NCBI GenBank assembly: GCA_963804495.1
Contig: CAWDQN010000003.1
Span: 186,001 to 250,000, forward strand
Direction of reading: 5' to 3'
Length of the DNA stretch: 64,000 nt
DNA from: Rhodovastum sp963804495
Lineage (GTDB): Bacteria; Pseudomonadota; Alphaproteobacteria; Acetobacterales; Acetobacteraceae
Below, one piece after another: positions 9,063 to 18,343 of this stretch (positions are counted from its first letter, which is position 1; the number at the start of each line of letters is the position of its first letter). The notes beneath the pieces are model-generated. The model was not told the DNA's origin, did no database searches, and was given only the letters and a program-made list of their open reading frames with translations. A program made the translations under genes and the position numbers.

Positions 9063-9794
9063 ATGCGCAATACTCTGATCGTTGCCCGCCGCGAGCTCGG
9101 CGGCTACTTCGCCACCCCGGTGGCGGTGGTGTTCATCGTCATTTTCCTGGTGCTGCAAGGCGTGCTCACCTTCAACCTGGGCAATTTCTTCGACCGCAAC
9201 CAGGCCGACCTGGCGCCGTTCTTCAACTTCCTTCCCTGGGTGTTCCTCCTGCTGGTGCCGGCTATCACCATGCGGCTGTGGGCGGAGGAGCGGCGGCTGG
9301 GCACCATCGAGCTGCTGCTGACGCTGCCGGTCACCCAGGCGCAGGCGGTGGTTGGCAAGTTCCTGGCCGCCTGGGCGTTCTGCGCCATCGCCCTGGCGTT
9401 GACCTTTCCCTTCGTTCTGACCGTCAACTACCTCGGCCGGCCGGACAACGCGGTCATCGCCACCGGGTATCTCGGCGCCCTGCTGGTCGCCGGCGCTTTC
9501 CTGTCGGTCGGTGCCGCGATGTCGGCGCTGACCAAGAACCAGGTGATCGCCTTCGTGCTGGCGGTCGCCGTGTGCTTTTTGTTCGCGGTGTCGTCCTATC
9601 CGCTGGTGACCGATTTCCTGTCGCAGACCGCGCCGGTGCTGGCCGAGGTGGCGCGGCGGGTTTCGGTCGTGGAACGCTTCCAGGGGTTTGCCCGCGGCGT
9701 GGTGTCGCTGCGCGACGTGATCTTCTTTGCCTCGTTCATCGGGTTCTGGCTGTTCCTGAACGCGGTGATCGTCGACCACCGGAAGGCCGACTGA
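9063..9794 (+). CDS. ABC-2 type permease (GldF-like)
   Basis: 243 aa with about six hydrophobic membrane spans, beginning ATPVAVVFIVIFLVLQG. The internal stretch MRLWAEERRLGTIELLLTLP is the conserved cytoplasmic motif of ABC-2 membrane proteins of the Gld/NosY type. The end, FWLFLNAVIVDHRKAD, is typical for this subgroup. It starts 3 bp after the ATPase gene and ends 1 bp before the GldG-like gene, so the three are translationally linked. Confidence 0.9.
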   Translation: MRNTLIVARRELGGYFATPVAVVFIVIFLVLQGVLTFNLGNFFDRNQADLAPFFNFLPWVFLLLVPAITMRLWAEERRLGTIELLLTLPVTQAQAVVGKFLAAWAFCAIALALTFPFVLTVNYLGRPDNAVIATGYLGALLVAGAFLSVGAAMSALTKNQVIAFVLAVAVCFLFAVSSYPLVTDFLSQTAPVLAEVARRVSVVERFQGFARGVVSLRDVIFFASFIGFWLFLNAVIVDHRKAD

Positions 9795-9795
9795 C

Positions 9796-11712
9796 ATGCG
9801 CCAACTCTGGAGTTCCGCGCTCGGGGTGCTCGCCGTTGCGGCCATCCTGATCGTCATCAACCTGCTGGCCGAGACGCGGCTGGCGAACGTGCAGATCGAC
9901 GTGACCCGGCAGCATTTGTACACGCTGTCGCCGGGCACCATCACCGTCCTGTCCGGGCTGAAGGACCCGGTGACACTGCGGCTGTATTACTCCCGCGAGT
10001 TGGGCAGCCGGGTGCCGGCCTATGGCGCCTACGCCGACCGGGTGAGCGAGCTGCTGCGCCAGTACGCGGGCATCGCCAAGGGCAAGATCAAGCTGGAATT
10101 CTATGACCCGGAGCCGTTCAGCGACACCGAGGACCGGGCGGCGGCCTACGGCCTGCAGGGCGTGCCGCTCGACCAGTCCGGCGAGCAGGTCTATTTCGGC
10201 CTGGCCGGCACCAATCTGCTGGACGATGAGCGCACCATCGGCTTCTTCCAGCCCGAGCGCGAGCCGTTCCTGGAATACGACCTGACGCGGCTGGTCTACG
10301 AGCTCTCCAATCCGAAGCGGCCGGTGGTGGGGGTGATGTCGTCGCTGCCGCTGGATGGCGACCAGCGCCAGATGATGATGATGCGCAACACCGCCAGCAT
10401 GGGCGGTCCGGGCGCGCCCTACGTGTCGATCATGCAATTGCGCCAGTTCAACACGCTGAAAACTGTGCCGACCACCGCGCAGGTGATCGACCCGGACGTG
10501 CAGGTGCTGCTGGTGGCGCAGGCGCAGAACCTGTCCGACGCCACGCTGTATGCCATCGACCAGTTCGTCATGCGCGGCGGGCGGCTGATGGTGATGGTGG
10601 ACCCTTACAGCGAGGCCGAGGCCGCCATTCCGTCGCAGAGCGGCATGCCGCCGGACAATACCGCGAGCAACCTGGCCAAGCTGTTCGACGCCTGGGGCAT
10701 CACCTTTGACCCGGCCTTCGTGGTGGGCGACCTGAAGGGTGCATGGCGGGTGCGCGGCTCGGGCACCGACCGGATGCAGGCGGTGGACTACGTGGCCTGG
10801 TTCAACATCCGCGAGGGCATCAACCACGACGACCCGGCCACCGCCGACCTCAACCAGGTGACGGTGGCGGCGGCCGGCGCGATCGGCAAAAAAGACGGCG
10901 CGGCGATCGAGCTGGTGCCACTGTTGTCGAGCTCCGACCAGTCCGGGCTGGTGGCGGTGGATAAGGTGAAGACGCTGCCCGACCCGGGCAAAATCCTCGC
11001 CGAGTTCACCCCCGAAGGTGGGGCGCGGGTGATCGCCGCGCGGGTGCGTGGAATACTCAAATCGGCGTTCGACGGGCCGCCGGCACCGCCGGACGGGCAG
11101 AAACGGCCGGACGGGTTCCCGGCGCATATCGCCCAGACCAAGGAGCCCGCGAACCTGGTCGTGGCCGGCAATTCCGACATCCTGGCCGACCGGTTCTGGG
11201 TGCGGGTGCAGGATTTCTTCGGCCAGGCGGAAGCCACGCCATTCAGCGACAACGGCGCGTTGCTGGTTAATCTGATCGGCACGCTGGCCGGCGGCGACGC
11301 CCTGATCGGCCTGCGCAGCCGCGGCACCGCGCAACGTCCGTTCGACGTGGTGGACAACATGCAGAAAACCGCCGAGGCGCGGTTCCGCCAGACCGAGCAG
11401 GCGCTGCAGGCGCATCTGGACGAGGTGCAGAAGAAACTCACCGAGCTGCGCACCGGCCGCGGCGGCACGGAGGCCAGCGCGCAGGCGGTGATCACCCCGG
11501 AGCAGCGGCAGGCGATCGACGATCTCCGCCGCAACGTTGCACAGACGCGCAGCAAGCTGCGCCTGGTGCAACTGGAACTGCGGCGCGACATCTCCAGCCT
11601 TGAGACCTGGCTGCGGCTGGCCGACATCGTGCTGGTGCCGGTGCTGCTGACGGTGGTGGCGGTGCTGCTGGGCATCGCCCGGCGCCGCCGGCGGGCGCGG
11701 GCACGGGCGTGA
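9796..11712 (+). CDS. GldG-like ABC transporter auxiliary protein
   Basis: 638 aa. An N-terminal membrane anchor (residues about 8-22) precedes a large periplasmic part with YTLSPGTITVLSGLKDPVTL and LRQYAGIAKGKIKLEFYDPEP, the hallmark of ABC_transp_aux/GldG proteins. Later segments include DQFVMRGGRLMVMVDPYSE and VVAGNSDILADRFW. Near the C-terminus a coiled coil (about 520-600) leads to a last TM span (LADIVLVPVLLTVVAVLLGI) and a basic RRRRRARA tail. It probably forms the extracytoplasmic partner of the exporter; the transported molecule is unknown. Confidence 0.88.
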   Translation: MRQLWSSALGVLAVAAILIVINLLAETRLANVQIDVTRQHLYTLSPGTITVLSGLKDPVTLRLYYSRELGSRVPAYGAYADRVSELLRQYAGIAKGKIKLEFYDPEPFSDTEDRAAAYGLQGVPLDQSGEQVYFGLAGTNLLDDERTIGFFQPEREPFLEYDLTRLVYELSNPKRPVVGVMSSLPLDGDQRQMMMMRNTASMGGPGAPYVSIMQLRQFNTLKTVPTTAQVIDPDVQVLLVAQAQNLSDATLYAIDQFVMRGGRLMVMVDPYSEAEAAIPSQSGMPPDNTASNLAKLFDAWGITFDPAFVVGDLKGAWRVRGSGTDRMQAVDYVAWFNIREGINHDDPATADLNQVTVAAAGAIGKKDGAAIELVPLLSSSDQSGLVAVDKVKTLPDPGKILAEFTPEGGARVIAARVRGILKSAFDGPPAPPDGQKRPDGFPAHIAQTKEPANLVVAGNSDILADRFWVRVQDFFGQAEATPFSDNGALLVNLIGTLAGGDALIGLRSRGTAQRPFDVVDNMQKTAEARFRQTEQALQAHLDEVQKKLTELRTGRGGTEASAQAVITPEQRQAIDDLRRNVAQTRSKLRLVQLELRRDISSLETWLRLADIVLVPVLLTVVAVLLGIARRRRRARARA

Positions 11713-11728
11713 CAGGGAGGACAGCAGC

Positions 11729-12880
11729 ATGAGAACCCGCACCGCCCTTGTTCTGGTCGCCATCGCTTTGCTGGTGGTCGGCGCCTTCTGGTACTTCGTG
11801 TTGACCCCGGCCGGCCTGAACGCGCCGGATGCGCAAGCGCCGAGCAGTGCGATCTTTCCCGGCCTGGCGCCGAAACTGGCGACGGCGGCGCGGGTGGAAA
11901 TCACCAGCAAGGGCCAGACCCTGGTCGTCACCAAGGCCGGCGACGTGTGGGGCCTGGCCGACCACGCCACCTACCGGGTGCAGCAGGACCGGCTGCGCGA
12001 GCTGCTGACCGGGCTGACCGAGGTGCGCACCACCGAGCCGCGCACGTCCGACCCGGCACTGCTGGAACGGCTGGGCCTGGGCGACCCGGCGAGCGCCAGC
12101 TCGACCGCCGTGCTGGTAAGGGTGCTGGACGGCAACGGGCAGGTGCTGGCCGAGCTGATCGTCGGTCACCGGCGGGTGCGCAGCCAGTCCAGCCTGCCGG
12201 AGACGATCTATGTCCGCCGGCCGGGCGAGAATCAGGCCTGGCTGGCCGAGGGACAGCTGCCCGTCGATGCCGACCCGCAGCTCTGGCTCGACCGCGACAT
12301 CGCCAACATCGACAGCAAGCGGATCGCCTCGGTGGTGGTGCATCGCGGCGCGGCGGTGCTGGAATTCGCCCGCGAGGGCGACAAATTCGTGCTGAAGGCG
12401 CCGGCCGAGCATCCCAAGCTCGATGACTACCGGGTGGAGGACGTGGCCCGCGCGCTGGAGTCGCTGACGCTGACGGAGGTGAAGCCGGCCGCGCAGGAGC
12501 CCGGCGAGCGGATCGGCACCGCGGCGTTCACCTTGACCGACGGAACGGTGGTGGAGGTGACGGTGTTCGGGGTAGCGAAACCGGGCGCCAAGGCGCCGGC
12601 GCCGGGGGACATCTGGGCGCAGTTTGCCGTCCGCGGCGAGTTGGACGAGGCGAAGAAGCTGGCGGCGCGGGTGGCGGGCTGGGCCTACCAGGTCGGGTCG
12701 TGGAAGGAAAAGGCGTTCGTTCCGGCGCTGGATGATCTGAAGGCGGAGGAAAAGACCCCGCCTGCGCCGGCGGCCACGGAAGCCGCGCCACCGGCTCCGG
12801 CGTCGGCCGAGACGGCGCCGGCTGCTGTGCCGACGGCGGAACCCGCGCCGGCGGCGACGGAAGAAAAGAAGCCGGAGTAG
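11729..12880 (+). CDS. DUF4340 domain protein of the Gld-type ABC operon
   Basis: 383 aa. A strong SD (AGGGAGG, 11714-11720) lies 8 bases before the ATG. An N-terminal TM (LVLVAIALLVVGAFWYFVL) is followed by the periplasmic DUF4340 core (about residues 45-330) with beta-rich segments such as VEITSKGQTLVVTKAGDVW and LWLDRDIANIDSKRIASVVV. The last 50 residues are a low-complexity Ala/Pro/Glu tail. It ends the four-gene operon. Function in the family is unassigned; by position it is an accessory of the exporter. Confidence 0.85.
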   Translation: MRTRTALVLVAIALLVVGAFWYFVLTPAGLNAPDAQAPSSAIFPGLAPKLATAARVEITSKGQTLVVTKAGDVWGLADHATYRVQQDRLRELLTGLTEVRTTEPRTSDPALLERLGLGDPASASSTAVLVRVLDGNGQVLAELIVGHRRVRSQSSLPETIYVRRPGENQAWLAEGQLPVDADPQLWLDRDIANIDSKRIASVVVHRGAAVLEFAREGDKFVLKAPAEHPKLDDYRVEDVARALESLTLTEVKPAAQEPGERIGTAAFTLTDGTVVEVTVFGVAKPGAKAPAPGDIWAQFAVRGELDEAKKLAARVAGWAYQVGSWKEKAFVPALDDLKAEEKTPPAPAATEAAPPAPASAETAPAAVPTAEPAPAATEEKKPE

Positions 12881-12970
12881 GTGGCAACGCGCCCCCTCCC
12901 CCCAGGCCCTGGTCGGCTTTGCGGCCCCGGCCCTCAAGGGGACGGATCGGGCAGGAACCAGTATTTCGGC

Positions 12971-13411
12971 ATGACCCGCGAATACCCTTCGCGCCCCATC
13001 GTCGGCATCGGCGTTTGTCTGCTGCGGGCGGACAATGGCGGCGAGGTGCTGCTGGCCCGGCGCGGGCGGGCGCCGGCGCTGGGGTCGTGGGGCCTGCCCG
13101 GCGGCGCACAGGAGCTCGGGGAGACCGCCGAGCAGGCAGCGCGGCGGGAATTGCTGGAGGAAACCGGGCTGACCGCCGGGGAACTCATGCTGGCGGCGAA
13201 CGTGGATTCGATCCATCGCGACGCCACGGGGCTGGTGCAATACCATTACACCGTCATCGATTTCGCGGCGCTGCACCTGGGCGGCGCACCGGCGCCGGGC
13301 GACGACGTGGCGGAGGTGATGTGGGCGCGCTTCGACGGGCTGGCGCCATATGCGATGTGGAGCGAAGTGCACCGGGTGATCGCGATCTCGCGCCGGCTGC
13401 TGGGCATCTGA
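12971..13411 (+). CDS. NUDIX hydrolase
   Basis: 146 aa from the ATG at 12971; the in-frame GTG at 12881 would add a Pro/Gly-rich leader unlike the family. The full Nudix box is visible (GAQELGETAEQAARRELLEE plus TGL), preceded by LPGGA. The fold core fits small NUDIX proteins that hydrolyse NDP-X compounds or oxidised nucleotides; the substrate cannot be inferred. It stands alone between the ABC operon and a membrane protein. Confidence 0.92.
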   Translation: MTREYPSRPIVGIGVCLLRADNGGEVLLARRGRAPALGSWGLPGGAQELGETAEQAARRELLEETGLTAGELMLAANVDSIHRDATGLVQYHYTVIDFAALHLGGAPAPGDDVAEVMWARFDGLAPYAMWSEVHRVIAISRRLLGI

Positions 13412-13475
13412 CAGGACAAGGCGAGGGCGGCGCGCATTCGTTAAGAAATTGACCACTCTCGGCGCGTCCCGTACG

Positions 13476-14135
13476 ATGGCAATTGCTGTCAGCGCCACGG
13501 TGTCAAATGCATTCCCTCTGCCCGGTTTCTCAACAGTGACCATCCAGTCGTCACGCAGTGTTGCCGGCCTCGGTGCGCTTGTTGGCATCGCTTCGGGGTC
13601 TATTTGTGGCCTCGTTGGCTATCTTTGGTTTTTGGAAGCCTCCCTTCTCAATGGTCTGGTATTTGGATTTTTATTGGGCGGTTTATTACGTTATACCGAC
13701 AAAATAACCAAAGCAGAATATGCACTATTTATATTCACCAGTTCATTAGGATACATCGACGCGCAACTCATTTCTTCCTATATGGAGCAGCAATATCATC
13801 TGGACAATGCCGACGGTGCCCAGTTTTATGGTGCGTTTCTCAGCGGATTTGTCGGCGGCGCGTTTGGTGCCGGATTGATATGGCTTGGTTTCGTCAAAAG
13901 CCGCGCCAGCTATGTTCTTGCCAAGCGACGCATCCTCAGCCTTGTCGTTGTCCCCGCCCTCATCGGCGGCACAGTGCTGCAGGTCGCCGTGCTGGCGAGT
14001 CCGCCCGGTCTGTTTTGGCCGGAAGGGGATGCGGTATCGTTCGTGATCCATCTGCCATGGCAGACCTATCTCGGCTTCGCCTTGTGCCGGGCGATGGAGC
14101 GTAGCCAGGCAGGGCAGGCGGGCAGTAAGGCGTGA
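13476..14135 (+). CDS. Hypothetical membrane protein, lower-GC gene
   Basis: 219 aa from ATG 13476; TTG 13449 in the same frame is an alternative. Not recognised. Five or six membrane segments are visible: GALVGIASGSICGLVGYLWFL, LLNGLVFGFLLGGLL, YALFIFTSSLGYI, FLSGFVGGAFGAGLIWLGF and VVVPALIGGTVLQVAVL. Glycine patterns resemble small inner-membrane proteins of unknown role. Bases about 13600-13900 are visibly AT-richer than the flanks and use codons such as TTA and ATA, rare elsewhere here, which suggests recent acquisition. Confidence 0.65.
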   Translation: MAIAVSATVSNAFPLPGFSTVTIQSSRSVAGLGALVGIASGSICGLVGYLWFLEASLLNGLVFGFLLGGLLRYTDKITKAEYALFIFTSSLGYIDAQLISSYMEQQYHLDNADGAQFYGAFLSGFVGGAFGAGLIWLGFVKSRASYVLAKRRILSLVVVPALIGGTVLQVAVLASPPGLFWPEGDAVSFVIHLPWQTYLGFALCRAMERSQAGQAGSKA

Positions 14136-14212
14136 TCATGGCCATCGTCGCCTGCGCGGTATGCAAGCGGGGCGGGAGCATCCTATAGCCGGCGGAATTT
14201 CAGGAGCAGCGC

Positions 14213-15178
14213 ATGACAAGGCGGTGGCTTGTTCTTGCCATGGTCCCGTTTCTGCCATTTCTGACACACGCAGCCGTGGCGCAGGCCCCTGCCCCATCCT
14301 GGCGCGGCACGCTGAGCCTGGAGGGCACGCAAGTCCCGCTGCCGGAAGGCGTGTGGGAGCAAGCGGGAACTGCCAGCACGGCGGACGGCGTGGTCAGCCT
14401 CGCCCTGCTGCAGCTTCACGACAGCAGCGTGACGGGCGCGGTGCTGGTGCAGACAAACCGGAGCGGTACCAGGCCGGACTGGGGCGATGCCCCAGAATGC
14501 GAGCGGGCTGATCTGCCGCTCGCCCGGACCCATTATAAGTCGGACCATGATGGGTCGTGCGCCTTTGTCATCCGCGCCGAGACGGGCGGCGCCGAGGTCG
14601 ATGCCGCCTGGCACGCGGGGCAGGCCACCGCGGCAGCGCGGGGCTGGACTCTGCCGGCCGCCTGGGCCGTGGTGGGGGTGCGGGTGACCGCACCGCTGGC
14701 CGGCGTGCAGGTGCGCTACGCAACCCTGCCAGAGGTGACGGGCGGCCCCGGCGTCGCCGCGCTGGTCGCCTGGACGCCTTCCGCCTGGGAACAGGTGGAA
14801 CGCGGATTGCACAACCAGCTCGATCCGGTGCGGCCGCTGCCACCCCTGACCTCCCCGGGCGCGGCGCCGGCCTGGGCGCTTCCGCCGCCGGTCCAGGGCG
14901 GCTGGCGCCTCTCACGGGCGGTGTGGAAAACCATCAGCTTCCGGGTGATCGGCACCTCGATCGACTTCACCACCAACCTGATCGCCATCGGCGATCTCGC
15001 CACCGCGGCGGCGCTGTCGTCCCTTCCGATCATCATCGGTCCGTGGATCTATCTGGGTCACGAGCTGGCCTGGGAGCGTTTTGGCACGCCCGCCGAACGC
15101 CACCAGGCCTTGCCGGGACTCGGCGCCGAGGGGCCGTGGCCGCAGCCGGCCGCCGTGCCGGCGGGAAAGACAAGCTGA
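14213..15178 (+). CDS. Secreted/membrane protein with C-terminal DUF2061, paralogue 1
   Basis: 321 aa with an SD (AGGAG, 14202-14206). After a signal peptide (about 1-23, ending AAVAQA) comes an unassigned domain of about 200 aa with GTLSLEGTQVPLPEG, LVQTNRSGTRPDWGDAPEC, RADLPLAR and SDHDGSCAF. The C-terminal region (about 240-300) matches DUF2061: RAVWKTISFRVIGTSIDF ... GDLATAAAL ... YLGHELAW. The following gene overlaps its stop by one base (TGATG) and is a clear paralogue. The shared DHDGSCA and WGxAPxC motifs hint at a structured Cys-containing domain. Function unknown. Confidence 0.75.
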   Translation: MTRRWLVLAMVPFLPFLTHAAVAQAPAPSWRGTLSLEGTQVPLPEGVWEQAGTASTADGVVSLALLQLHDSSVTGAVLVQTNRSGTRPDWGDAPECERADLPLARTHYKSDHDGSCAFVIRAETGGAEVDAAWHAGQATAAARGWTLPAAWAVVGVRVTAPLAGVQVRYATLPEVTGGPGVAALVAWTPSAWEQVERGLHNQLDPVRPLPPLTSPGAAPAWALPPPVQGGWRLSRAVWKTISFRVIGTSIDFTTNLIAIGDLATAAALSSLPIIIGPWIYLGHELAWERFGTPAERHQALPGLGAEGPWPQPAAVPAGKTS

Positions 15179-16092
15179 TGCGCAGCGCCGCAGCCCTTGC
15201 CGCCTGTCTGCTCCCTGCCCTCGCCGCGGCGCAGCCGCTGCCCACGCTGCACGGCGTGCTGTCCATCGAGGGCAAGCAGGTCGCCCTGCCCGAGGGCGAG
15301 TGGCTGCGTGCCGGGGCGGCGGAGGAGGATGGCCGCGCGCCCGGCGTGGTCAGCGAAGCGCTGCTGCAGGTGCGCGGCGGCGAGGTGATCGGCAGCGCGC
15401 TCGTGCAGGTCAACAAGGCCGGCGCCGCGAGCGACTGGGGCAATGCGCCGGCCTGCGCCCGCCGCGACCTGCCGCTCGCGCGGGTGCGCTACACCTCGGA
15501 CCATGATGGCTCCTGCGCCTATGTCGCCGTGGTGGCGGACGGCGTCGCAGCGGTCGATCCGGCCTGGGCAGCGGCGCGGGCAGCGGCGGCGGCGCGCGGC
15601 TGGGCAATGCCGGCGCGCTGGGCGGAGGCCGGCATCCGGGTCAGCGATCCGCTGGCGGCACTGCAGGTCCGCTATGGTTTCCCCCTGTCGCCGGGCCAGC
15701 CCCTCCCGCCGGGCCTGGTCGGCTGGACCGACACAGCCTGGGACAGCGCGGAGCACGGGTTGCTGAACCTGCTGGCACCGTCGCAACCGCTGCCCAGCCT
15801 TGGGAAGGGGGCGCCGGAACCGGTGGCGGTCGAGGCGCAACCGGCGGGCGGGCTGCCGCGCGCGGTGTGGAAGACCATCACCTTCCGGATGATCGCGACG
15901 ACCATCGACTTCTCGACCAACGTCATCGCCATCGGCAACCTGACCACGGCGGTCCTGCTCTCGGCCTGGAACACGGTGACCGGGCCGTGGATCTACCTGG
16001 CGCATGAAATGGCCTGGGACTATTTCGGCGCCCCGGCGGTCAGGCAGCTCGATCTGCCGGGGCTCGGGCCGGAGGCCGCAGCCGGCGCCTGA
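15178..16092 (+). CDS. Secreted/membrane protein with C-terminal DUF2061, paralogue 2
   Basis: 304 aa, tandem duplicate of the preceding gene and translationally coupled to it through a one-base stop/start overlap; long in-frame extensions upstream are shadows of paralogue 1. It has a signal peptide (MRSAAALAACLLPALAAAQP), the domain with GVLSIEGKQVALPEG, DWGNAPAC, RRDLPLAR and SDHDGSCAY, then the DUF2061 part RAVWKTITFRMIATTIDFST ... YLAHEMAW. Similarity runs through the whole length, so the two arose by gene duplication rather than domain sharing. Function unknown. Confidence 0.75.
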   Translation: MRSAAALAACLLPALAAAQPLPTLHGVLSIEGKQVALPEGEWLRAGAAEEDGRAPGVVSEALLQVRGGEVIGSALVQVNKAGAASDWGNAPACARRDLPLARVRYTSDHDGSCAYVAVVADGVAAVDPAWAAARAAAAARGWAMPARWAEAGIRVSDPLAALQVRYGFPLSPGQPLPPGLVGWTDTAWDSAEHGLLNLLAPSQPLPSLGKGAPEPVAVEAQPAGGLPRAVWKTITFRMIATTIDFSTNVIAIGNLTTAVLLSAWNTVTGPWIYLAHEMAWDYFGAPAVRQLDLPGLGPEAAAGA

Positions 16093-16302
16093 TGTTGATT
16101 GGACCTGGTGCGTGAACCGGTCATAAACTGGTCCGCGCCCGCTGGTCGAAACGGTCGGATGGGTACAACCGGCTAACGTTTTCCGTCCGAAATGCGCCAT
16201 CGCCGGCGTCGAGGCACAATCGCGGTGCTCACAGGCTGGATGGGATCAGACGAGACCACTGGTTTGGCCAGCGCTGGCATGGCGAGCGCCCGAGGGCGGT
16301 GC

Positions 16303-18064
16303 ATGGCGCCCGTGACCTTCGACGGGTGCTTCGGATGGCTGCATACGAATGCAATGGTCGCGGGAGGCGATATTGCCGTCCTGCTTTGCCCGGGGGTTGC
16401 CCGGGATGCTCTGAACGCCCATCACGCACTGCGCCTGCTGGCCGACGACCTCGGGGCGGCGGGCTACCCCGCCCTACGGTTCGACTACCCGGGCACCGGC
16501 GATTCCTGCGATGTCGGGACAGTGGGAAGCGGCATCGGCGAACCCTGGACCGCGTGGCAGCATAGCGTGGACACCGCGGCCGACTGGCTGCGCCGAACGG
16601 CGGGGGCGCACGGCGTGGTTTTCTGCGGGCTGCGCCTGGGCGCCACGCTCGCCACCCTGGTTGCCGCGCGCCGCCATGATGTCGCGGGGCTGGTGCTGCT
16701 GGCGCCGGTGCTGCGCGGTCAGGCGTATATGCGCCAGCTATCGGTCGAAGCGCGGCTGCAAAGCGGCGCGGCAGGCAGCGGCGGACTGGATTTTCTGGAA
16801 CTTCACCTCAGCGCCGAAACAGTCGGCCTGATCTGCCGGGCTGACCTGCGGCAGGTGCCGCTGCCAGCCGGGCGGCAGGTAGCGATCTTTTCTCCGTCGG
16901 CGTCCGGGCAACTCGACGAATGCGTCCAGGCCTGGACCCGGTCGGGGGCGATGGTGACGCGTGCCGGCTTCGACGGGCTGGCGCCGCTGCTGCGCTACAA
17001 CATGCAGGATGGTCCGGCGCCGGATTTTTCCCGCCTGATCCGCTGGCTGCGGCATGCCGTTCCGGCACCGGGCTTGTCGCGTCGATTTTCCCTTCCCGCC
17101 GCCAACAACGCGGGTCTGCATCCGCCCGGCTGCGTCGAAACCCCGCTCCGGTTCGGCGCCGGCCAGCTTCTGTTCGGCATCCTGTGCCGCCCGCAGCACG
17201 GCGGCGACGCCATGGCGGTGATCATCGGCAATGGCGGGCGCGATCCGCATTACGGGTCGGCCCGGATCGGGGTCGAATTCGCCCGCCGCCTGGCGGCGGA
17301 AGGCATCTCGTCCCTGCGCATCGACTTTGCCGGGCTTGGCGACAGTCCTGGCCCACAAGGGCAGGAGCGCGTGCTGAGCCATGTGTTCGAGACCGACCGC
17401 AGGCCCGATATCAGCGCCGCCATCGATGTGCTGCAAACGCTGGGCTTCCGGCAATTCGTCGTGCAGGGGCTGTGCTCCGGGGCGTATCACGCCTTCCACG
17501 CCGCCCTGGCGGAGCCGAGGATCGGCACGCTGCTGCTCGTCAACATGCCATTGTTCAGGTGGCGGGCCGGTTGGACCATCGGGTCGCTCTATGGCATGAT
17601 GGCGTCGCCAGGGCATTACTTGCGCCAACTGGGCCACGCCGGGATCTGGCGGAGGCTGGTGCTGGGCGATGTCGATGCCATCAGCATTGTGCATGGCCAG
17701 GTACAATCGCTTGCGAGACCGAGCCCGGCGGGCGGCATCGCGGTTGTTTGCCGGCGACGCGCCGAGCTTCGCCGCGCATGCCATGGAGTCGCTGGCGAAC
17801 CGGAGGGTCAGGACGCTGTTTCTTTTCGCGCCCGGCGATGGCGGCCTCGAACACTTCGCGCAGGAATTCGGACCGGAGGGCACGGGCCTTCAGGAATTCG
17901 GCGGGGCGTCCATGCAGATCGTCCCGGGCCTCGATCACGACCTGAACGACCGTGCAACGCGTCGAACCGCGGTTGAGTGCATGATCGATTTCATCAACGC
18001 CTCGCCCGGCGTCCCGGAGGCTGGCGGCGCTGCTGGCGTTCACCCGGACGCAATGCTTTCATGA
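16303..18064 (+). pseudogene. Tandem alpha/beta-hydrolase domain protein, frameshifted near 17712
   Basis: Two alpha/beta-hydrolase domains in one chain. Domain 1 has LRFDYPGTGDS and the elbow GLRLG, with Arg111 where the nucleophile should be. Domain 2 has LRIDFAGLGDSPG and GLCSG with Cys391. The frame opened at ATG 16303 (GAGGG at 16292-16296) runs to about 17710. The coding continuation (RDRARRAASRLF ... LFLFAPGDGGLEHFAQEF) is in the next frame and ends at TGA 18062-18064, overlapping the ATG of the ACP gene, so one extra base is needed to explain it. The elbows resemble the hydrolases found beside exosortase and polyketide-like loci. First gene of a damaged four-gene cluster; sequencing error is possible. 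Confidence 0.72.
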
Positions 18065-18343
18065 CGTCGTCCGCGGTCCAGTCCGGAGACCAGCCGATGC
18101 CGCTGCGCGCCGTCATCCTCGATCAACTCAAATCCATCGCCCGCCAGCAGGGCAAGCAGCTTGCCCCGCTGACCGACGCGTTGCCATTGCTCGAGTCCGG
18201 GCTCGAATTCCCTGTGCATCGCCATTCTGGTCGCCACTCTCGAGGACGAGTTGGACCTCGACCCGTTCGCAGCCGGTGACGAGGTGGCGATCCCGGTGAC
18301 GCTCGGCGATTTCATTCGCTTGTATGAGAATGCCGCGGCCTGA
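18061..18343 (+). pseudogene. Acyl carrier protein, frameshifted at the phosphopantetheine site
   Basis: An ACP of about 94 aa if repaired. Frame 1 gives MPLRAVILDQLKSIARQQGK ... LPLLESGLE and then derails. Removing one T from GAATTCC (about 18210-18215) restores GLESLCIAILVATLEDELDL ... LGDFIRLYENAAA, ending at TGA 18341-18343. The Ser in the restored ESL is the expected 4'-phosphopantetheine attachment site, so the lesion falls exactly there. The start overlaps the hydrolase stop (ATGA) and the end overlaps the ligase start. It should carry acyl chains activated by the next gene. Confidence 0.75.

Noticed and set aside
8184..13588. Very long minus-strand frames across the ABC operon and NUDIX gene
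   Set aside because: Gln/His/Arg-rich composition typical of antisense frames in GC-rich DNA; the plus-strand genes are clearly real.
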